A DNA stretch of 10,178 nt from an uncultured Anaerolineales bacterium. Its GTDB lineage: Bacteria > Chloroflexota > Anaerolineae > Anaerolineales > Villigracilaceae. Every line of letters starts with the position of its first letter. The stretch's first letter is position 1. Shown here in pieces: positions 6,316 to 10,178 of this stretch. A model generated the notes under the pieces. That model saw only the letters and a list, made by a program, of their open reading frames with translations. It had not been told where the DNA came from and made no database searches. Position numbers and translations under genes: made by a program. The stretch lies in the NCBI GenBank assembly GCA_937928015.1, contig CALFXA010000276.1:1-10178 (forward strand). The letters are read 5' to 3'.

Positions 6316-6984
6316 TCATGGCTCCCATTCACAGACGAAATACTTGTCGCCATCTGGCTGGTCATACCAGGTTTTATCCCACCCATCAAATGCCAGAAAA
6401 TCTTCAGTGCCGTTTTTGCCAGAATAGTTCCAATATTCTCCCCAATTCCAGTAATTCGCAGGTTCTCCAGTAACCCAAACCCAAATTCCCTCTTGAACCT
6501 CATCCGTGGCGCCTAACCAAGTGCCCATTTGGACGTTTTCGGTAGCCAGTTCGTAGACAAATCTATTCTCTGAAGGCGTCTGAATCGTAACCAAATAACC
6601 ACCCCGCGCGGCGCAATAATCCCTGGCGTCGTGCCAAAGAAGCGGAGTCTGCACGTAAAGATACAGGTGCTGGTTGGCGGGATTGAGTACCCGTTGATCA
6701 GGGGTTGCTGTTCGTGTCGGTAAGGCAAGCGTGGATGTAGGGAACGGTTTTTGTGTCGGTGCGGAGGTGGATGTGATTAAGGCTATTGCTGTCGGTTGTG
6801 GGGTGTTGGTAGCTGTAATGGTTGGGGTTGTAAGCGGCGATAGGGAAAGGAGAGAAAAATTGTCCAGCCCAAAAAACAGCCATGCACAGGCCAGTCCGCA
6901 AACCCCCACGATGCCCATGATTAATGCAGGCAACTTGCGCCTGTCGAACTGCACTTCCTCGACCACCTTGGGCGGCTCGTCCAT
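6316..6984 (-). CDS. Membrane-anchored protein with C-type lectin-like domain
   Basis: A 222-residue protein. Residues 1-16 are a charged cytosolic tail (RRK at 15-17), about 19-40 a single membrane helix, 48-98 a Pro/Thr/Ser-rich stalk, and 103-222 a C-type-lectin-like domain outside the cell. Hallmarks of that domain in order: LWHDARDYCAARGGYLVTI (116-134), SENRFVYEL, TWLGATDEVQEGIWVWVTGE (155-174), PANYWNWGE, GTEDFLAF and KYFVCEWEP at the end. Only two cysteines occur in the domain, Cys124 and Cys218, which would form the conserved long-range disulfide; the second, inner disulfide is missing. The EPN-like site is Glu174-Pro-Ala-Asn177, so sugar binding is possible but unproven. The start at 6984 has GAGGTG 5 bases upstream. 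Its stop is one base from the kinase stop. DNA is AT-richer than its neighbours, hinting at transfer. Confidence 0.9.
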   Translation of the reverse strand: MDEPPKVVEEVQFDRRKLPALIMGIVGVCGLACAWLFFGLDNFSLLSLSPLTTPTITATNTPQPTAIALITSTSAPTQKPFPTSTLALPTRTATPDQRVLNPANQHLYLYVQTPLLWHDARDYCAARGGYLVTIQTPSENRFVYELATENVQMGTWLGATDEVQEGIWVWVTGEPANYWNWGEYWNYSGKNGTEDFLAFDGWDKTWYDQPDGDKYFVCEWEP

Positions 6985-7028
6985 GCTTACACCTCTTTGT
7001 GCGCAAAACGGAGACTGACCAGCCCATT

Positions 7029-7037
7029 TGTTATAAT
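7029..7037 (+). promoter_or_regulatory. Extended -10 promoter for the glycosyltransferase operon
   Basis: TGTTATAAT is a perfect extended -10 element (TGnTATAAT), so a weak -35 is no obstacle. Transcription would begin around 7044-7047, leaving about 107-110 bases before the GTG start at 7154. It overlaps the candidate minus-strand promoter. Confidence 0.5.
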
Positions 7038-7064
7038 TATCCTGCTATGCAGTGCACAATACAA
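7036..7064 (-). promoter_or_regulatory. Candidate promoter for the lectin-like gene
   Basis: On the minus strand, TTGTAT (7064-7059) and GATAAT (7041-7036) are 17 bases apart. Transcription would start near 7029, about 45 bases before ATG 6984. It shares bases with the plus-strand extended -10 element, so the two directions probably exclude each other. Confidence 0.35.
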
Positions 7065-7157
7065 GCGCCAATTTCCCGTAGTCTTTCTCTTTTCATGATT
7101 TTCTTCTTTGATCTCGAAATCCATCCCTCGTTTCGTGTGAGATTGGGGGGCAGGTGA
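7047..7157 (+). CDS. Possible 36-codon leader ORF
   Basis: An ATG at 7047 lies at the predicted transcription start and opens a 36-codon frame with a hydrophobic middle (LSLFMIFFFDLEI). It ends in a TGA at 7155-7157 that overlaps the GTG start codon of the next gene (GTGA). There is no Shine-Dalgarno, so it would have to be translated leaderless. The overlap may be chance; it is listed because the geometry fits coupling. Low confidence. Confidence 0.2.
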   Translation: MQCTIQAPISRSLSLFMIFFFDLEIHPSFRVRLGGR

Positions 7158-8422
7158 AACCCATCGAGGAGAAAAAGATCAGTGCGGCGGAGATCCGTTT
7201 CTTTGTATTTGCCGTTCTGATCCTGGCCGTCGTGTTGACGGTCTTTCTGGCCGCAAACCTGATTTTGGCCGAACGGATGAAGGGCGGCGGCGGAATCCTC
7301 ATGCCCTGGAAGAATGTCCGCGTGTCGTTTGGGCTGGACAACGGCGAACTATATAGCGGGGCGGTGGCGGCGTACATCCAGCGGCAGGCCTATGGCGGTC
7401 CCGCTCGGGCGGGACAAAATCCGTACTATTTCAATCTTCCTTATTATCTGACGCTCCTGTACGCGCCGTTCAGCCTGGTTGGGAATCCGACCATGGTGCG
7501 CGGTCTGTACCTGGCTCTCGCCGAAGCGGCGCTGTTCGCGCTGACCGCCCTCGGTCTGCGCCTGGCTGACTGGCGTCCGCGTCGGCTCTTTGCGATTCTC
7601 TTTTACCTGTTCGCCGGGCTGGGACTGTACAGTCTGCTTGCACTGTACGAGGGGGCGCCCGCCATTCTGCTGGGCCTGGTTTACATGGGCATCCTGTTGG
7701 CCTTGCGCGAAGAGGCTGACGAACTGGCAGGTGCGTTGATTGCGGTGGCCTTTGCGCACTGGGAGATCGGCGGCCCCTTCCTTTTGCTGGTGCTTTTGTA
7801 CGTTGCATACCAGCGGCGCTCGGGCGTGCTGGTTGGTTTCGTCATCCCCACCTTTACGCTGCTTGCCATTGCCTACCTCGTCCAGCCTGGCTGGGTCTTC
7901 TGGCACCTGGTGGGCGTCCTCGCCAACTGGACCACGGCCTTTGGCCTCACGCCAGGCGCGATCTTTGTCCGTCTGTGGCCCGAGATCGGGTCCCGCCTCG
8001 GGTGGGGGCTGACAGCCCTGAGCGTGCTGATCCTGGCCTTGGAATGGGCCCGCGCCCGTAGCGGGGACTTCCGCCGTTTTTATTGGGCCGCCTGCCTGAC
8101 CCTCAGCCTGACTCCGTTGACGGGGCTGCGCAGCGGGCTGGAGAATCTCGTCGTGCTGATTCCCGCCGCCGCCCTGATCTTCGCCACCGTCCGCGAACGC
8201 TGGAAGGCGGGCTATTGGCTGACCATCTCCCTGCTGGCGCTTTTCTTTGCCGCCCCGTGGATACTGTACCTCGGCGGTTTCATTCCCGCCGCCTTGCGCA
8301 CCGACCTGACCTTCCTCTTCCTGCCCGTCGCCACCGTGATCGGCCTGTATTGGATTCGCTGGTGGGTGGTCCGCCCGCCGCGCACCTGGACCGAGCGCGT
8401 CACCCATCCTGAGTACCGATGA
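7154..8422 (+). CDS. Multi-span membrane glycosyltransferase, GT-C fold (GT87/DUF2029-like)
   Basis: A 422-residue integral membrane protein with about ten predicted helices; the first spans roughly residues 15-38. After it come LDNGELYSGAVAAY (61-74), with an acidic residue in the first outer loop as GT-C enzymes require, and NPYYFNLPYYLTLLYAPFSLV (89-109). The latter resembles the YPP-rich segment of the GT87 mannosyltransferase family. Such enzymes move sugars from polyprenyl-phosphate carriers on the outer face of the membrane. The start is GTG 7154, with a G-run (7145-7150) close upstream; it is the weakest of the starts here, and an ATT a few codons earlier is possible. It overlaps the next gene by 4 bases (ATGA). 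Assignment to GT-C is fair; the exact family, donor and acceptor are uncertain. Confidence 0.7.
   Translation: MKPIEEKKISAAEIRFFVFAVLILAVVLTVFLAANLILAERMKGGGGILMPWKNVRVSFGLDNGELYSGAVAAYIQRQAYGGPARAGQNPYYFNLPYYLTLLYAPFSLVGNPTMVRGLYLALAEAALFALTALGLRLADWRPRRLFAILFYLFAGLGLYSLLALYEGAPAILLGLVYMGILLALREEADELAGALIAVAFAHWEIGGPFLLLVLLYVAYQRRSGVLVGFVIPTFTLLAIAYLVQPGWVFWHLVGVLANWTTAFGLTPGAIFVRLWPEIGSRLGWGLTALSVLILALEWARARSGDFRRFYWAACLTLSLTPLTGLRSGLENLVVLIPAAALIFATVRERWKAGYWLTISLLALFFAAPWILYLGGFIPAALRTDLTFLFLPVATVIGLYWIRWWVVRPPRTWTERVTHPEYR
7398..7415. repeat. Perfect 18-base hairpin palindrome in coding sequence
   Basis: GTCCCGC (7398-7404), a TCGG loop and GCGGGAC (7409-7415) form a perfect 7-base GC-rich stem. 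It encodes residues 82-88 (G-P-A-R-A-G-Q) in a loop just before the conserved NPYYFNLPYY block. It may be a copy of a short dispersed palindrome that inserts in frame, or chance in GC-rich DNA. Confidence 0.4.
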
Positions 8423-9954
8423 GCAAACGATCCTACTTCATCCTCTTTGCATTGGCCTTGGTTGTGCAGATCATTGTCGCCAGCTTCCAGACCATCCCTG
8501 GCTACCTCGACGCCGACTACTACTTCTCAGGCGGCTTGCAGCTTGTTCAAGGCAAAGGCTTCGCCGAGCCTTACCTGTGGAACTATCTCGACGACCCAGT
8601 GGGCATCCCGCATCCCTCGCATGGATACTGGCTGCCGCTGGCTTCCATCGTCTCCGCCCTGGGGATGTGGCTGACGGGTTCGCAGACCTATGCCGCAGGC
8701 CGCCTGACCTTCATCCTGCTGGCTGCCCTCATCCCGCCGCTGACGGCGGCCCTGTCCTATAAATTTTTCCGCAACCATGCCTTCGCCTGGACCTCGGGTC
8801 TGTTGGCCGTTTTCCCTGTTTTTCACCTGCCCTTTTTGCCCGTCCCCGACAACTACGGCATCCTGATGGTCCTGGGCGGACTGTACTTCCTACTGGCCGA
8901 CCGTCCGCGCCCGTGGTTCTGGCTGGGATTGTTCTCGGGCCTGATGGCCCTGGCCCGCAGTGACGGCCTGCTCTGGCTGGCATTGACCTTCCTCTACATT
9001 CTCTGGCGAGTCCGCGACGAGAAGCGCTCGTTTGGCTCTCTGATTCAAGACGGTGCAATCACCCTCCTGGGGTTTCTCCTCATCATGGGACCCTGGTACG
9101 CGCGCAACCTGTCCGTCTTCGGCGCGCTCATGTCGCCCGCTGGGAGTCGCGCCCTCTGGCTGACAGTCTACGAAGAGACCTTCATTTACCCCGCCTCGAA
9201 ACTCACGCTGCAATCCTGGCTGGCCAGTGGGTGGATGGAGATTTTCAAGGTGCGTTGGTGGTCATTCACCAACAACATCCAGACCGTTATTGCCGCGCAG
9301 GGACATCTGGTCCTGTTCCCGTTCATCGTCGGCGGAATGTGGCTTCAGCGCAAGGACCGCCGCGTGCAACTCGGCCTGCTGGCTTGGATCATCCTGTTCC
9401 TCGTGATGACCCTGGTCTTCCCGTTTGCGGGGACGCGCGGCAGCTTCTTCCATGCAGGGGCAGCACTCCAGCCGTTGTTTTGGGTCCTGGCTCCTTACTG
9501 TCTGGACGAGGTTGTAGCTTGGGCGCGGAGGAGAGGCCGTTTCACGCCGCAGGCTTTTGTTATTTTTCGTGTAGTCATCATCCAAATCATAATCATCCTC
9601 TCGGTTTGGGTGGTGTGGGCGCGGGTCGTTCAGCGCGGATGGGAAGAGAACGAGCTGTCCTATCCCGCGGTGGAGCAATTTCTGCTGGCGCATGGTGCGG
9701 CCGCAGACGAGCCTGTCATCGTGCTCAGTCCGCCTGGCTACTATCTGATGACGGGGCGGTCCGCCTTCGTCCAGCCGTATGGCGATGTGGATACCCTGCT
9801 GGCTGTGGCAGAGCGATACAACATCCATTATTTTGCGTTTGAGGTACAGGGCAAGCTGAAGCCGCTCCGCGACCTGTACGACCATCCTGAAGCGTACGAC
9901 CAACTCGACTACCTAGGTGAAGTGAATGGCACGCGTATCTTCCATATTCCGTAG
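8419..9954 (+). CDS. Membrane glycosyltransferase, GT39/ArnT-like (GT-C fold)
   Basis: A 511-residue protein with about ten to twelve membrane helices and a soluble C-terminal domain (about 418-511) expected on the outer face. The first outer loop carries YLDADYYFSGGLQLVQGKGF (29-48) with Asp31/Asp33, then HPSHGYWLPLASI (65-77). This order (acidic pair, G-K/G-G-F, P-x-P...W/Y-x-P-L) is that of dolichyl/polyprenyl-phosphate-sugar transferases such as the PMT/ArnT group. The C-terminal domain (VIVLSPPGYYLMTGRSAFVQ, then YNIHYFAFE) resembles the outer-face domains that bind acceptors. It overlaps the upstream membrane transferase by 4 bases (ATGA), with only weak Shine-Dalgarno, and the next gene by 29 bases. 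Probable job: adding sugars to a lipid, protein or polymer of the envelope. Acceptor unknown. Confidence 0.8.
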   Translation: MSKRSYFILFALALVVQIIVASFQTIPGYLDADYYFSGGLQLVQGKGFAEPYLWNYLDDPVGIPHPSHGYWLPLASIVSALGMWLTGSQTYAAGRLTFILLAALIPPLTAALSYKFFRNHAFAWTSGLLAVFPVFHLPFLPVPDNYGILMVLGGLYFLLADRPRPWFWLGLFSGLMALARSDGLLWLALTFLYILWRVRDEKRSFGSLIQDGAITLLGFLLIMGPWYARNLSVFGALMSPAGSRALWLTVYEETFIYPASKLTLQSWLASGWMEIFKVRWWSFTNNIQTVIAAQGHLVLFPFIVGGMWLQRKDRRVQLGLLAWIILFLVMTLVFPFAGTRGSFFHAGAALQPLFWVLAPYCLDEVVAWARRRGRFTPQAFVIFRVVIIQIIIILSVWVVWARVVQRGWEENELSYPAVEQFLLAHGAAADEPVIVLSPPGYYLMTGRSAFVQPYGDVDTLLAVAERYNIHYFAFEVQGKLKPLRDLYDHPEAYDQLDYLGEVNGTRIFHIP

Positions 9955-10134
9955 CCCCCTGCCGCGCCGCGACCTGACCATCCTGGGTGGTGTTACCCTG
10001 GGCGCAGGCGCGATTTACCTCGTCACCTGCGCCGTGCTATACCGCATTGGCTTTCCGCTCGACGACTCGTGGATTCATCTGACCTTTGCGCGTAACCTGG
10101 CCGAACATGGGCAGTGGGCTTTTCGCTTGGGTGT
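9926..10134 (+). CDS. Third GT-C-type membrane glycosyltransferase, N-terminal fragment (contig break)
   Basis: Only about 69 genuine residues are present. One membrane helix (about 18-40) is followed by FPLDDSWIHLTFARNLAEHG (43-62), with Asp46-Asp47. This DD-x-x-I...YARNLA-type block is the first outer loop of many bacterial GT-C enzymes, so this is probably a third transferase of the same operon. ATG 9926 has AGGTGA about 6 bases upstream and lies inside the end of the preceding gene, in another frame, giving a 29-base overlap. The frame continues to a stop at 10156, but everything from 10135 is sequencing adapter, so that stop and the residues DRKSVV are artefacts. The true gene is much longer and continues beyond the contig. 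Confidence 0.72.
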
Positions 10135-10178
10135 AGATCGGAAGAGCGTCGTGTAGGGAAAGAGTGTAGATCTCGGTG
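10135..10178. other. Illumina adapter contamination at the contig end
   Basis: The 44 bases beginning AGATCGGAAGAGCGTCGTGT and ending AGATCTCGGTG match, from memory, the reverse complement of the Illumina TruSeq universal adapter without a mismatch. They run to the last base of the window. They are not genomic and should be trimmed; the few bases before 10135 may also be unreliable. Confidence 0.97.

Noticed and set aside
6880..6900. Possible lipobox before Cys33 of the lectin-like protein (G-L-A-C)
   Set aside because: The -3 position is Gly rather than Leu/Val/Ile and the cysteine lies within a long hydrophobic helix, so a plain membrane anchor is more likely.
7349..8407. Open frame of 352 codons on the minus strand across the GT87-like gene
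   Set aside because: Its translation is full of Gly, Gln, Pro and charged residues, as expected from the complement of a hydrophobic membrane protein gene. No motif or start signal was found.
10127..10158. End of the last gene at the TAG at 10154-10156
   Set aside because: The stop is inside adapter sequence, so the gene is a fragment rather than a small complete protein.
1..10178. CRISPR array, tRNA, transposase, toxin-antitoxin or defence gene
   Set aside because: I looked for evenly spaced direct repeats, cloverleaf-like sequence and typical protein motifs on both strands and saw none; the gene content is metabolic and envelope-related.

Overview
The window looks like the end of a metagenomic or draft-genome contig from a GC-rich, free-living bacterium. 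My best guess is a Chloroflexota member of the Anaerolineae type. That guess rests on gene content, overall style and the dispersed palindromic repeats, not on any marker gene. Coding density is high, with many 4-base start/stop overlaps. No phage, transposase, CRISPR, tRNA or rRNA is visible, and no stretch over 300 bases lacks a gene.

Layout. (1) Positions 1-2989, minus strand: a run transcribed right to left, made of a family-4 glycosyltransferase, aspartate ammonia-lyase (aspA, overlapping it by 4 bases) and the N-terminal part of a MoxR/CoxD-like AAA ATPase that leaves the window at base 1. (2) Positions 3011-3292, plus strand: a 93-residue cysteine-rich protein, probably zinc-binding, divergent from the glycosyltransferase with only 21 bases between the starts. 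(3) Positions 3300-3380: an imperfect 81-base palindrome that fills the gap between two convergent genes. (4) Positions 3389-4453, minus: a radical SAM/SPASM protein. (5) Positions 4531-6314, plus: an EamA/DMT-type transporter translationally coupled to a diacylglycerol-kinase-family lipid kinase. (6) Positions 6316-6984, minus: a membrane-anchored C-type-lectin-like protein in clearly AT-richer DNA. (7) Positions 7154 to the end, plus: three overlapping genes for multi-membrane-span GT-C-type glycosyltransferases, the last cut by the contig end.

The theme, as far as one can be inferred, is the cell envelope and surface glycans: one cytosolic GT4 enzyme, three membrane GT-C enzymes likely to use polyprenyl-phosphate sugars, a lipid kinase and a surface lectin-like protein. 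The aspartase and the MoxR ATPase are metabolic or chaperone-like genes without an obvious link to this.

The last 44 bases (10135-10178) are not biological. They match, base for base as I recall it, the reverse complement of the Illumina TruSeq universal adapter. The last open reading frame therefore ends in an artefactual stop codon. I found no convincing undescribed multi-gene system. The most interesting items are the two kinds of dispersed palindromic repeat (one between genes, one inside a coding frame), the lectin-like gene in an AT-rich island, the small Cys-rich protein, and a possible 36-codon leader ORF ahead of the membrane glycosyltransferase operon.
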